Origin: Planctomycetes bacterium UBA2386
GTDB lineage: Bacteria > Planctomycetota > UBA1135 > UBA2386
Reading direction: 5' to 3'
Length of the DNA stretch: 64,000 bases
Assembly (NCBI GenBank): GCA_002343845.1
Contig: DDSQ01000184.1
Location: 1-64,000 of the forward strand
This document shows positions 41,438 to 49,604 of the stretch, piece by piece (position 1 is the first letter of the stretch; each line of letters begins with the position of its first letter). The notes under the pieces are model-generated. The model had not been told where the DNA came from and searched no databases. It worked only from the letters and a program-made list of their open reading frames with translations. The position numbers and the translations under genes are program-made.

Positions 41438-42634
41438 TCAGCGATCGCGCAGGCCGCCGCGGCGCGGCTCGACCACGACGAGGTCATCGGCGGTGTCCAG
41501 CGTGCCGTCCTGGCCGACGCTGACCGCTTCCCATCGGCTGCCCGTCGGCCGCTTGCGCAGCAGGTAGTCCTTGCCCCACGGGTCCGTCGTCGGCCCGGCG
41601 TAGACCGCCGTGCCATCGTCCGCCTTCGTGGCGGCGAGTTCGGCGACGCTCGGAACCTCGCGCGAGGTCATGCCGCCGGTGCGCCACTTGCCGGCAGCCG
41701 CAGCGAGCGCCGTCAGTTCTTCCCGCGCGCGCCGCCTCAGCTTGATCAGCTCGCGGTCGTACTTGACGTCCGGACGCTTCTTGCAGTCCCACGCGACGAT
41801 CCACTCGTGCGCGATCTTGCGGAAGCCGAGGTCCTCGACGATCCGCCGCTCCATGTGCGGGAAGTGCGCGGCGCCGTAGTAGATGCCGATGCGCTTGCGG
41901 CCCGCGCGCAGTTCCCGCTGCAGCACCTCGAGGCACTTCTCGTTACGCCCCTCGAGCAGCGTGCTCGCCTTGCCGCCGGCCATCAGCACTTCCGCCTGCT
42001 CGAGCTGCGCGGCGAACGTCATGCGCAGGGTGTGCCGGCCCTCGCCGCTGCGGAACGCCTTGACGAGGTCGAACGGTGGCGGCGGCTCGGCGGCCGCGGC
42101 GGCGGCCTGTTCGGCCTGCTGGCGCATGCCGGCGACCATCATGTCGAACATCGTCGACAACAGGCTTTCGCCGCGCTCGGCCATGCTCTGCTGGAACTCC
42201 TGCGGCGTCATGTCGGCGTGCACGAAGTTCTGCGCCTGGTAGTCGATCTCGTCGAGCTGGAAGCTCAGCTCCATCGAGTTCTTCATGCCCTTCTGCAGCA
42301 GCGAGATCGGGTTGAAGCCCTCCTCCTCGCGGTGCTTGTCCGGGCGATGGTCGGGCGGCGCCACCAGTTCGTAGAGCAGCACGTCGCAGGTCGTGAAGCG
42401 GTCGTTCAGCGTCGCGTAGCAGGCCGCGTCGGCGATGTGCACGGCGCCGAACAGCACCAGCGTCACACCATCCTTCTCGTAGGTGGTGATCGCGGTGTCG
42501 AGGTGTCCGCCGTCGTCGACCTTGACGAACCGCACGAAGTCACTCGGCGTCTTGTCGGGTGCATCGCCCGCTTCCTGGCAGGCGACGACCAACGGGAGGA
42601 ACGCGGCGGCGGCGGCCGTGCGGAACATGCGCAT
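41438..42634 (-). CDS. TraB/PrgY-like lipoprotein fused to a GspG-type C-terminal domain
   Basis: This 398-residue protein has a lipobox at Cys 19 (FLPLVVAC). The main domain resembles the TraB/PrgY/GumN/TIKI group: LVLFGAVHIADAACY, DVLLYELVAP, and later RKRIGIYYGAAHFPHMERRI with two His-containing GAxH elements. These proteins are proposed metalloproteases or inhibitors of peptide signals. The last 50 residues (TDPWGKDYLLRK, then VSVGQDGTLDTADDLVV) match the globular domain of the major pseudopilin GspG, including its acidic Ca-binding loop, but no pilin helix is present. It is divergent from nothing; it converges on the M28 peptidase with 9 bp between. Confidence 0.78.
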   Translation of the reverse strand: MRMFRTAAAAAFLPLVVACQEAGDAPDKTPSDFVRFVKVDDGGHLDTAITTYEKDGVTLVLFGAVHIADAACYATLNDRFTTCDVLLYELVAPPDHRPDKHREEEGFNPISLLQKGMKNSMELSFQLDEIDYQAQNFVHADMTPQEFQQSMAERGESLLSTMFDMMVAGMRQQAEQAAAAAAEPPPPFDLVKAFRSGEGRHTLRMTFAAQLEQAEVLMAGGKASTLLEGRNEKCLEVLQRELRAGRKRIGIYYGAAHFPHMERRIVEDLGFRKIAHEWIVAWDCKKRPDVKYDRELIKLRRRAREELTALAAAAGKWRTGGMTSREVPSVAELAATKADDGTAVYAGPTTDPWGKDYLLRKRPTGSRWEAVSVGQDGTLDTADDLVVVEPRRGGLRDR

Positions 42635-42675
42635 GCAGCGATGATGCTCGCCGCAGCACCCGCGGACAAGACGCC

Positions 42676-44319
42676 CTACTTCGCGACCGGCCACGCCAGC
42701 ACCTGGCCCGCCGCGAGCAGCCGCTCGCGCAGTTCCGCGTACGGCACGTCGTGCAGCGCCACGCCCCGCTCGAGCGCCAAGGCGCCGGCGATCACCGCCG
42801 ACTCGGCGAGCACCATGAACACCGGCTCCATCCGGATCGAGCCGAACGCGATGTGCGTGCTGCTGACGCTCACCGGCACCAGCAGGTTCTCGGCGTGCGC
42901 ACGCTGCGGCAGCAGCGCCCGGTACGAGATGCCGTACGGAGCCGGCACCCGCACCTGGACGTCGCCCTCGTTCTTCACGCTGCCGTCGGCGGCGACGTAA
43001 CGCTGCGTGTTGTGGCTGTCCATCGCGTAGGCGCCCATGCCAACCGGGTCGGCGACGACCTCGCGTCCCATGCAGTGGTGTTCGGTGACCACCAGTTCGC
43101 CGACGAGCCGCCGTCCTTCGCGCACGTAGAGCAACGGCGGCCAGTGGCCGGTCGCCACGAACTCGTCCTTCGCCAACCCGTAGCGCTGGAACTCGGCCCG
43201 CACCTTCGTCGGTACGCGTGGGTCGTTGGCCAGCGTCCACAGCAGGCCCTCCTGGTAGCGGCGATGCGCGGCGGCGAGGCGCGCGCGCGTCTCGTAGTCG
43301 GCGGTCGGCCACTCGTCGCTGGCGCCGATCCAGTCGGTCGAGAACGCGCCGTTGTTGTTCGTGTCGGTCTTGCCGTTCGGCATGCCGACCGGGTGCCAGG
43401 GCGCCAACGTGCTGCCGGCCTCGAAGTGGCGCAGCAGCAGCTCGTAGTCGCGCGCGTCGTAGCCCGCGGGCTTCGTCCACGGCACGCGGTTCTCGGGCAC
43501 GTCGGTCGTGCAGAGCCGGAAGCAGTAGGCCTGCACGCGCCCATCGCCTGCCCCCTCGACGCCTGGGCCGCCGACGTGCACGCCGGGCAGCAGCCCGCTC
43601 GCCGGGTCGCCCGGAACCACGTACGGATCGACGCGCGCCGTGAACTGGTGGTGCACGGCGTTCTTGGTCTGCACGCCGTTCAACGTCTCGCCGTACTGCG
43701 CGTTGGACTCGCGGCCGACGGTGAACGCACAGCCGGCGGCGGCGAACAGGTCGCCCTCGTACGTGCAGTCGACGAACAGCCGCGCCCGCACGACACCGCC
43801 GTCCTCCGTGCGCAGCGCGCGGATCCGGGCGCCGTCCTTCTCGACCCCATCGGCCGAGCGGTCGAGCCGCGCCGCGACCGGGACCACGCCGACCTCCGCC
43901 AGCATCGCCGCGAGCGTCGCGCTCGCCACGCTCGGCTCGAACGTCCACGCCGCATCGCCGCCCGGCTCGTGGCCGCGACTCTTGAACGCGGCCCTGGGCT
44001 GCCAGGTCCACGCCTCGGGTCGGTCGTAGTGCGCGCGCAGTCGCCGATAGAACTGCCGCGACAGCCCGCCGATCGCGTCCTTGTTGCCGACGTCGGTCGC
44101 GCCGAGACCCGACGTGGTCAGCCCGCCGACGAGTCCGTCGCAGTCGATCAGGACGACCGACAACCCGCGCTGCGCGGCGGCGACCGCCGCGACGACGCCG
44201 GCCGCCGTCGCGCCGTAGACGCAGACATCGCAGTCGGCCGCGGGCCTGGGCGGCGCCGACCGGCAAGCTCCGAACCACATCGGGATAGAAACGCACGCCA
44301 GCAGCAGGATCGTCTTCAT
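42676..44319 (-). CDS. exported FAD-dependent oxidoreductase (FAD_oxidored family)
   Basis: This 547-residue protein begins with a lipoprotein-like signal (MWFGAC, Cys 19). The FAD-binding Rossmann motif follows: CDVCVYGATAAGVVAAVAAA and VVLIDCDGLVGGLTTSGLG. Further family signs are VDCTYEGDLFAAAG, the central QYGETLNGVQ region, and C-terminal SSTHIAFGSIRMEPVFM. In Planctomycetota these enzymes occur in polysaccharide catabolic loci, and the substrates are mostly unknown. An FAD protein exported as a lipoprotein would need folding before or after transport, so the signal type deserves checking. Its start overlaps the stop of the GT39-like gene upstream (ATGA). Confidence 0.85.
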   Translation of the reverse strand: MKTILLLACVSIPMWFGACRSAPPRPAADCDVCVYGATAAGVVAAVAAAQRGLSVVLIDCDGLVGGLTTSGLGATDVGNKDAIGGLSRQFYRRLRAHYDRPEAWTWQPRAAFKSRGHEPGGDAAWTFEPSVASATLAAMLAEVGVVPVAARLDRSADGVEKDGARIRALRTEDGGVVRARLFVDCTYEGDLFAAAGCAFTVGRESNAQYGETLNGVQTKNAVHHQFTARVDPYVVPGDPASGLLPGVHVGGPGVEGAGDGRVQAYCFRLCTTDVPENRVPWTKPAGYDARDYELLLRHFEAGSTLAPWHPVGMPNGKTDTNNNGAFSTDWIGASDEWPTADYETRARLAAAHRRYQEGLLWTLANDPRVPTKVRAEFQRYGLAKDEFVATGHWPPLLYVREGRRLVGELVVTEHHCMGREVVADPVGMGAYAMDSHNTQRYVAADGSVKNEGDVQVRVPAPYGISYRALLPQRAHAENLLVPVSVSSTHIAFGSIRMEPVFMVLAESAVIAGALALERGVALHDVPYAELRERLLAAGQVLAWPVAK

Positions 44320-46001
44320 GGTTCGCGCAGCACGTAGATCGAGATGCTCTCGTCCTTCGGCCCGACCCAGCACGGCAGGTGCAGGGCCAGGCGGCACTCG
44401 GCTTCGATCGCGGCACGGATCGCGCCGTCGACGCCGGGGTACTTCGTCTCGTCCGCGAGCCGCTGTTCCTGTTCTTCGAGTTCGGGCCCGGTCACCACGA
44501 ATGCGAGCAGCGCGCCGTCCGCCTTCGCTTGCTGGCGATGCCAGGCGACGTGGTTCTTGGCTCCGGGCTCGTGGGCGCTCTGCTTGAAGTGGTCGACGCC
44601 CTGGCCGACCGTCCAGTCCATCAGCGGCACGATCTGGTTCGATTGGTATTCCGGCGGCACGACGAACCGCCACTGGCCCGGCCGCAGGTACCACAGCATC
44701 GACGGGTGGTTCGTGGTGCCGACATGGATCGGCCGACCGCCGGCCTGCTGCTGCAGGAAGGCCGCCGCCTCCGGCCAGCGGGCGCGCTGGCCGTGTTGGG
44801 GGCCGTGGTAGTCGACGAGCTGCACGCAGAGTTCGATCACGAGCAGTGCTGGCACCACGCCGACGCGCAGCGTGCGCGCCCACGACCGCGCCCGCATCGC
44901 GCGGCCGATCGCTTCGCCGAACTGCATTGCCGCGAACGCCGCGAGCCAGACCACGATCGGCAGCGCGCAGATCGCGTAGCGCGCGGTGGTCAGCACGACC
45001 TTGGCGCCGAGCGCGAACAGCACGGCGAGCGGCAGCAACGACAGGCTGCCCAGCAGCACCGCGCGCTCGCGGCCGCCGACGCTGCGCAACAGCCACAGGC
45101 CGACCACCGCGAGGACCAGCAGCAACGGCCGGAACCAGAACCCGGTGGTCTGCACGAAGTGCAGCAGCGACGCGCGGTCCTTGCTGCGCAGGAAGGCCTG
45201 GAACGGCGACCAGTTCTCGACGGCCCACGGCAGCACGAAGCCGACCAGCACGATGCCGACCAAGCCCCAGACAAGACCACGGCGGCCGAGGCGAACGCGG
45301 CGCAACACCAGGAACGCCACGAAGCCAACCGCCAGCAGTCCGCCGGTCGCGTGGCTCACCGTCCCGATCGCGATCGCGAGCCACGTGCCGAGCAGGTCGC
45401 GCAGCCGTTCGCGCTGCGCGTAGGCCAGCGCCCGGTCGGCGACGACGACGGCCGCCAACACGACGAACACGTAGCCGCGCGCGTTCTGGCTCCAGAACAC
45501 ATGCCACGGATGCACGGCCAGCAGCAGGGCGGCGAACACCGCGGCCGACGCGCCGACGAGACGACGACCGCACAACGCCACCAGCGGTACGGTCAGAACG
45601 CCGGCGATCACGAACGGCAGCCGCAGATCCGCAGCGGTCTCGCCGATCCAGCCCAGCGCCAACAGGCCGCGCAGCAGGAAGAACGACAGCGAGTAGAGCA
45701 CGCGGTCGGTGGCGAGGAAGCCCTCGGGGCCGTGCAGCGGCATCGTCGCGTCGCGCCAGGTGTGCGCTTCGTCGACCCACATCCCGTAGTCGCCAAGGCC
45801 AATGGTGCGCACGACGGCCGCCAGCGTGGTGATCGCGAGCAGCAGCAGCCAGTGGCGGGCGCGCAGTGCCGTCGGGTCCCGATCCGCCGGCGCGAGCAGG
45901 GCCTTGTCGGGCGGTGGCGGCGGATACGGCACGCGCGCCACTGGATAGCGCAAGCCCACAGAGAAGGCACGAAGTTCCACCAGGGCGGCGTTGACGCCCA
46001 C
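44316..46001 (-). CDS. polytopic glycosyltransferase, GT39/ArnT-like
   Basis: This 561-residue protein has about ten membrane helices. After the first helix comes YGMWVDEAHTWRDAT, the acidic loop motif found in PMT/ArnT-type enzymes that use polyprenyl-phosphate sugars. A C-terminal soluble part (about 420-561) follows. The expected reaction is transfer of a sugar from a lipid carrier to lipid A or a protein outside the inner membrane. The frame starts at GTG 46001; the N-terminal 30 residues include PYPPPPPDKA, so a later GTG may be the true start. It is coupled to the FAD oxidoreductase by ATGA. It is divergent from the YHS gene with 29 bp between. Confidence 0.8.
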   Translation of the reverse strand: MGVNAALVELRAFSVGLRYPVARVPYPPPPPDKALLAPADRDPTALRARHWLLLLAITTLAAVVRTIGLGDYGMWVDEAHTWRDATMPLHGPEGFLATDRVLYSLSFFLLRGLLALGWIGETAADLRLPFVIAGVLTVPLVALCGRRLVGASAAVFAALLLAVHPWHVFWSQNARGYVFVVLAAVVVADRALAYAQRERLRDLLGTWLAIAIGTVSHATGGLLAVGFVAFLVLRRVRLGRRGLVWGLVGIVLVGFVLPWAVENWSPFQAFLRSKDRASLLHFVQTTGFWFRPLLLVLAVVGLWLLRSVGGRERAVLLGSLSLLPLAVLFALGAKVVLTTARYAICALPIVVWLAAFAAMQFGEAIGRAMRARSWARTLRVGVVPALLVIELCVQLVDYHGPQHGQRARWPEAAAFLQQQAGGRPIHVGTTNHPSMLWYLRPGQWRFVVPPEYQSNQIVPLMDWTVGQGVDHFKQSAHEPGAKNHVAWHRQQAKADGALLAFVVTGPELEEQEQRLADETKYPGVDGAIRAAIEAECRLALHLPCWVGPKDESISIYVLREP

Positions 46002-46030
46002 GCGCGCCGTGTCTGCAATCGCGCCTCGCC

Positions 46031-47113
46031 ATGGCCCTCATCCGCTGCCGACTTCTCGCCGTTGCCTGCGTACCGATGCTCGTCGTGAGTGCACCCGCGC
46101 AGGATGCCGCCCTGCGCGGCTTCGATCCGGTCGCGCTGGTCGGCGGCAAGGAGCTCGAGGGCAAGCCCGAGTTGACGGCCGACCACGGCGGCTTCCGCTA
46201 CCGGTTCGCGACCGACGAGAACCGCGCCGCGTTCGCCGCGAGTCCCGAGCGCTACGAGGTCCAGTTCGGCGGCGCGTGCGCCCGCATGGGCCCGTTGAGC
46301 GGTGCGGGCGACACCGGTCGTTTCCACGTGCACGCCGAACGCATCTACGTGTTCGCCAGCGACCAGTGCCGCGACGGCTTCAAGAAGAAGCCCGAGGCGT
46401 TCCTGCCGCAGGACGAACCAGCACCGACTCCGAGTGCGGACGCCGTCGAGGCCGGCAAGGCGCTAGTGCGTCGCGCCGCCGAGGCCCACGGTGGTGCCAA
46501 GCGGCTGCAGGCCTTGCGCACCCTGAAGTTCCAGCGCAGCACCGCGAACGGGAACACCACCGAACTGGTGCGCACCAGCGTGCAGTTCCCCGACAGCTCG
46601 CGCGTCGACCAGGACTTCCTGCAGGGCGACAAGGTCTGGCGCTACGCCCGCGCCGTGGCGCCCGGCGGCTCGTTCTTCGCCACCCAGGGCACCGGGCGGC
46701 CGATGGCGCCGTCTGCCGAGCGCGAGATGCGTCGCGACCTCGCACGCGAACCGCTGCTGGCGCTGCGTGCCGCCCTGGACGGCGGCGCGTTCGTGCAACC
46801 CGCCGGCAAGCGCACGGTGCTCGGCATCGACGTCGAGGAGGTCGCGATCTGGTGCGACGGCTACACGACGACGCTCGGCCTCGACACCGACGGTCGGGTG
46901 CGCACGGCCCGCTGCCGCGCGCGCGGCGGCAGCCTGTGGTTTGGCGCCCTCGAGCTGCGCTTCGACGACCTGCAGACACACGGCGGCGTGCTCGTGCCGA
47001 GCACCGTGGTCGCCAGTTTCGACGGCAAGCCCGACGCCGCGTTGAGCGAACGGCGCCAGGAGATCGCCGTCGACGAGGACCTGCCGGCGGGCATGTTCAC
47101 CGCGCCGAAGTGA
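46031..47113 (+). CDS. exported YHS-domain protein with LolA-like C-terminal region
   Basis: This 360-residue protein has a signal peptide (LLAVACVPMLVVSAPA). Residues about 28-120 match the YHS domain: LRGFDPVALVGGKE, YRFATDENRAAFAASPERY and a Cys-rich strand ending FASDQCRDGF. This domain is usually metal-associated. From about residue 140 (ALVRRAAEAHGGAKRLQAL) the sequence resembles exported LolA-type proteins with a long beta sheet. The combination suggests a periplasmic metal- or lipid-binding protein; no reaction is known. A weak TGCAAT element lies 11 nt before the ATG. The flavin reductase-like gene follows 13 bp downstream. Confidence 0.7.
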   Translation: MALIRCRLLAVACVPMLVVSAPAQDAALRGFDPVALVGGKELEGKPELTADHGGFRYRFATDENRAAFAASPERYEVQFGGACARMGPLSGAGDTGRFHVHAERIYVFASDQCRDGFKKKPEAFLPQDEPAPTPSADAVEAGKALVRRAAEAHGGAKRLQALRTLKFQRSTANGNTTELVRTSVQFPDSSRVDQDFLQGDKVWRYARAVAPGGSFFATQGTGRPMAPSAEREMRRDLAREPLLALRAALDGGAFVQPAGKRTVLGIDVEEVAIWCDGYTTTLGLDTDGRVRTARCRARGGSLWFGALELRFDDLQTHGGVLVPSTVVASFDGKPDAALSERRQEIAVDEDLPAGMFTAPK

Positions 47114-47126
47114 GCGCACGCCACCG

Positions 47127-47684
47127 ATGCGCATCCCCGTCGCGCTCCCCCACGCCTACCGTCTGCTGAACCACGGTCCGACGACGCTGGTGACGACGGC
47201 GCACGGCGGCCGCGCGAACGTGATGGCCGCGGCGTGGGTGATGCCACTCGACTTCGACCCGCCGAAGTTCGCGGCGGTGGTCGCGGCCGACACCTGGACG
47301 CGCGAGCTGTTGCTCGCTTCCGGCGAGTGCGTGCTGCACGCGCCGACCACGGCGCAGGTCGACCTCACCTACGCGGTCGGCTCGCGCAGCGGCCGCGACG
47401 GCGACAAGTTCGCGGCGCTGGCGATCGCCACCGAACCGGCGAGCCTCGTGCAGGCACCGCTGGTCCGCGGTTGTGCGGCATGGCTCGAGTGCCGGCGGTT
47501 GCCCGAACCGGCCCTCGAAGCCGCGCACGACCTGTTCGTACTCGAGTGCGTCGCCGCCTGGGCCGACGACGCGTTGTGGTCGGGGGGCGGCTGGCGGTTT
47601 CCGGCCGACGGCCCACGCACGATCCACCACGAGAAGGGCGGCCGCTTCTTCGCCACCGGCGATCCCGTCGCCGCCCGCCGCTGA
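47127..47684 (+). CDS. flavin reductase-like FMN-binding split-barrel protein
   Basis: This 185-residue protein shows the flavin-reductase-like opening LLNHGPTTLVTTAHGGRANVM followed by AAAWVMPLDFDPPKFAAVVA. The family's LVRGCAAWLEC strand and FVLECVAAW strand come later. Members bind FMN and either reduce flavins or act as flavin-binding sensors. There is no signal peptide, so it is cytoplasmic. It is placed 13 bp behind the YHS gene and may share its transcript. Confidence 0.78.
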   Translation: MRIPVALPHAYRLLNHGPTTLVTTAHGGRANVMAAAWVMPLDFDPPKFAAVVAADTWTRELLLASGECVLHAPTTAQVDLTYAVGSRSGRDGDKFAALAIATEPASLVQAPLVRGCAAWLECRRLPEPALEAAHDLFVLECVAAWADDALWSGGGWRFPADGPRTIHHEKGGRFFATGDPVAARR

Positions 47685-47725
47685 AAAAGCCCACCGCGGT
47701 GCAACCTGCCCGGGGGGAGGCGTGG

Positions 47726-47731
47726 TAGAGC
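47726..47731 (+). promoter_or_regulatory. putative promoter of the ECF sigma operon
   Basis: TAGAGC ends 9 nt before the ATG. An alternative ECF-type reading is AACC at 47703-47706 and CGT at 47721-47723, with 14 bp between. That spacing is slightly short, so autoregulation is only a suggestion. Confidence 0.3.
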
Positions 47732-47740
47732 ACGCACCGC

Positions 47741-48238
47741 ATGCCGGCCATCGTGCTGCCCCCCACCGAAGACCAGGCATTCGCAGCGATGCTGCAGCGG
47801 ATGACGCCGGCCGTGCGCGCCTTCCTGCTGCGCCTGTGCGGCCAGGCCAGCGATGCCGACGATCTGGTGCAGGAGACGCTGGCCAAGGTGTGGCGCCACC
47901 GCGCGACGTTCGACGCGAGCCGGAACGGCGAGGCGTGGCTGCTGCAGGCGGCGTTCCGCTGCTTCTGCGACCACCACCGCCGGCGCCAACGGGCGCCCGC
48001 CGCCGCGGTCGATCCTGAGGTCGCCGCAGCACCCACCGCGCCGTGCGCCGTCGAACTGCGCGACGAACTCCAGCACCGGCTGCGCCGCCTCGATCCGCTG
48101 GCGCAGGCGCTGCTGATCGGTTTCCACCGCGACGGACGCTCGCTGCGCGACCTCGCCGCGGCGCACGCGCTGCCGCTCGGCACCGTGAAGTCCTTGCTGC
48201 ACCGCGCGCGCCTGCGCCTGCAAACGGAGCAACCATGA
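47741..48238 (+). CDS. ECF RNA polymerase sigma factor
   Basis: This 165-residue protein has a sigma-2 region (AVRAFLLRLCGQASDADDLV, then QETLAKVWRH and WLLQAAFRCFCDHHRR). Its sigma-4 region is LDPLAQALLIGFHRDGRSLRD followed by LPLGTVKSLLHRARLRLQ. Its stop overlaps the ATG of the next gene (ATGA), which encodes a single-pass membrane protein, a typical anti-sigma arrangement. It is therefore likely held at the membrane until a signal releases it. The third gene encodes a secretin-derived protein, which may be a target or signal component. Confidence 0.92.
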   Translation: MPAIVLPPTEDQAFAAMLQRMTPAVRAFLLRLCGQASDADDLVQETLAKVWRHRATFDASRNGEAWLLQAAFRCFCDHHRRRQRAPAAAVDPEVAAAPTAPCAVELRDELQHRLRRLDPLAQALLIGFHRDGRSLRDLAAAHALPLGTVKSLLHRARLRLQTEQP

Positions 48239-48654
48239 TCCCGGACGAACCGACGTTCCTCGCGCGGCTGCACGCCGCCCTCGACGCGCGCCGCGACCCG
48301 TTCGCCGACGACGAACTGGTAGCGTGGCTCGACGCGAATCCGGACTGGCTCGACCGCACGGCGCGGCTGTGCGCCGACGTGCGCGCGCTCGCCACCGCAG
48401 CCCCGTCCCGTGCCCGCAGCGGTCGCCGACGCGTCCTGCCCATCGCCGCGACGTTGGCCGCCGCAGCACTCGCCGTCTTCGTGCCGTGGACCACGTCGGA
48501 TCCCGCCGCACCGGCCGGGCGTCTGCTCGCGGCCGAACTCACCGTCGCCCCCCAGCGTGCGCATCTGGCCGTCGGCGTCGCCGAGCGCGAAGTCCTGGTC
48601 GCGTACGGCACCAGCCATCTCACCAGCAAACGCGTCCGCACCCTGCCACGATGA
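48235..48654 (+). CDS. probable membrane anti-sigma factor
   Basis: This 139-residue protein has a cytoplasmic helical N-terminus (about 1-55, with ARLHAALDARRDPFADDEL), one membrane helix (RRVLPIAATLAAAALAVFVPW) and a short external tail of about 50 residues. No zinc-type HxxxCxxC motif is seen, so it is not a ZAS-type anti-sigma. The position between sigma factor and effector, with 4-nt overlaps on both sides, supports the call. The assignment is by context. Confidence 0.7.
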   Translation: MIPDEPTFLARLHAALDARRDPFADDELVAWLDANPDWLDRTARLCADVRALATAAPSRARSGRRRVLPIAATLAAAALAVFVPWTTSDPAAPAGRLLAAELTVAPQRAHLAVGVAEREVLVAYGTSHLTSKRVRTLPR

Positions 48655-49604
48655 ACCCCCTCCTCCGATACGGCGTCCCGCTCCTCCTGACTGCGGCCGT
48701 AGGCGCACAGCGCCTGCCGCTACCCGACGGCAGCGACCGCATCGTGCAGTTGTTCGACCTGCAACGACTGCAGAGCGACAAGCCCGCAACGCCGGCGAAT
48801 GCGGTGCCGATGCCCGGCTTCCGCCGCGAGGCCGTGGACGAAAAGCCGACGCTCGGCGTCGCCGACGTGATCGCGCGCTTCCTCGAACCGCCGCTCGGGA
48901 ACGACGACGCTCTGACCCAGCTCGGCACCCGTTGGCTCGCCCTGCTCGGCTCGCCGCGCCAGGCGGCGAGCGCCGAACGCCTGTTCGACCTCGCGACGAA
49001 GCGGCGTGAGCAACCGATCGACGTCACCATCGTGCTGTGGACGGTGCCCGACGAGCTCTTCCGGAAGCACGTGCAGGAACGGCTCACCGCCGCCACGCGC
49101 GGCAACCAGGTCGCCTACGAAGCCGTGCTCGGCAAGCCGGCTGCCGGCGAACTCGAACGAAGCCTCGAGAAGGCGTCGGCCGAGCAGTTGCACGCGCCCG
49201 GCATCTCGGTGTTCCCCCTGCAGCCGGCGATGATGTCGGTCGTCAACCAGACGTCGTACGTGAAGGACTTCGCGGTGACGCGCGTCGGCGACAGGATGAT
49301 CGCGGATCCGATCATCGACATCGTCTGGGACGGCGTGCGCAGCGAGGTCGTCGCGACGTTCCTGCCCGAGGGCGCGATCGGGCTGGCGTGCGACTTCACC
49401 GTGCAGGAACTCGAGCGACCGATCGCCGAGTTCAAGACCACGATCGGCATCGACACCCCGGTGACCGTGCAGCTGCCGAGCACCAGCACCACGCGGTTGC
49501 AGCAGACCGCCGTGCTGACCGACGGCGCGATGGTCGCGCTCGCCTCGCGTCGCGTCGACGGCAGCTGGATCCTGGCGACGGTGCGCGCGGTCAGCGACCG
49601 CTGA
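48651..49604 (+). CDS. exported secretin-derived protein
   Basis: This 317-residue protein has a signal peptide (MNPLLRYGVPLLLTAAVGA). The C-terminal half contains SVVNQTSYVKDFAVTRVGD, then MIADPIIDIVWDGV, and finally TPVTVQLPSTSTTRLQQTAV and TDGAMVALA. The last two match the strand-and-loop pattern just before the amphipathic C-terminus of PulD-type secretins. The pore-forming core seems too short for a real secretin. A paralogous stretch is in the 29082-30275 protein. It is the third gene of the sigma operon by ATGA overlap, and converges on and overlaps the sigma-fusion gene by 14 bp. Confidence 0.7.
   Translation: MNPLLRYGVPLLLTAAVGAQRLPLPDGSDRIVQLFDLQRLQSDKPATPANAVPMPGFRREAVDEKPTLGVADVIARFLEPPLGNDDALTQLGTRWLALLGSPRQAASAERLFDLATKRREQPIDVTIVLWTVPDELFRKHVQERLTAATRGNQVAYEAVLGKPAAGELERSLEKASAEQLHAPGISVFPLQPAMMSVVNQTSYVKDFAVTRVGDRMIADPIIDIVWDGVRSEVVATFLPEGAIGLACDFTVQELERPIAEFKTTIGIDTPVTVQLPSTSTTRLQQTAVLTDGAMVALASRRVDGSWILATVRAVSDR

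Noticed and set aside
42676..46164. Single 1162-residue minus-strand protein
   Set aside because: The upstream part is a shadow of the GT39-like gene; the FAD oxidoreductase starts at 44319 with its own signal.
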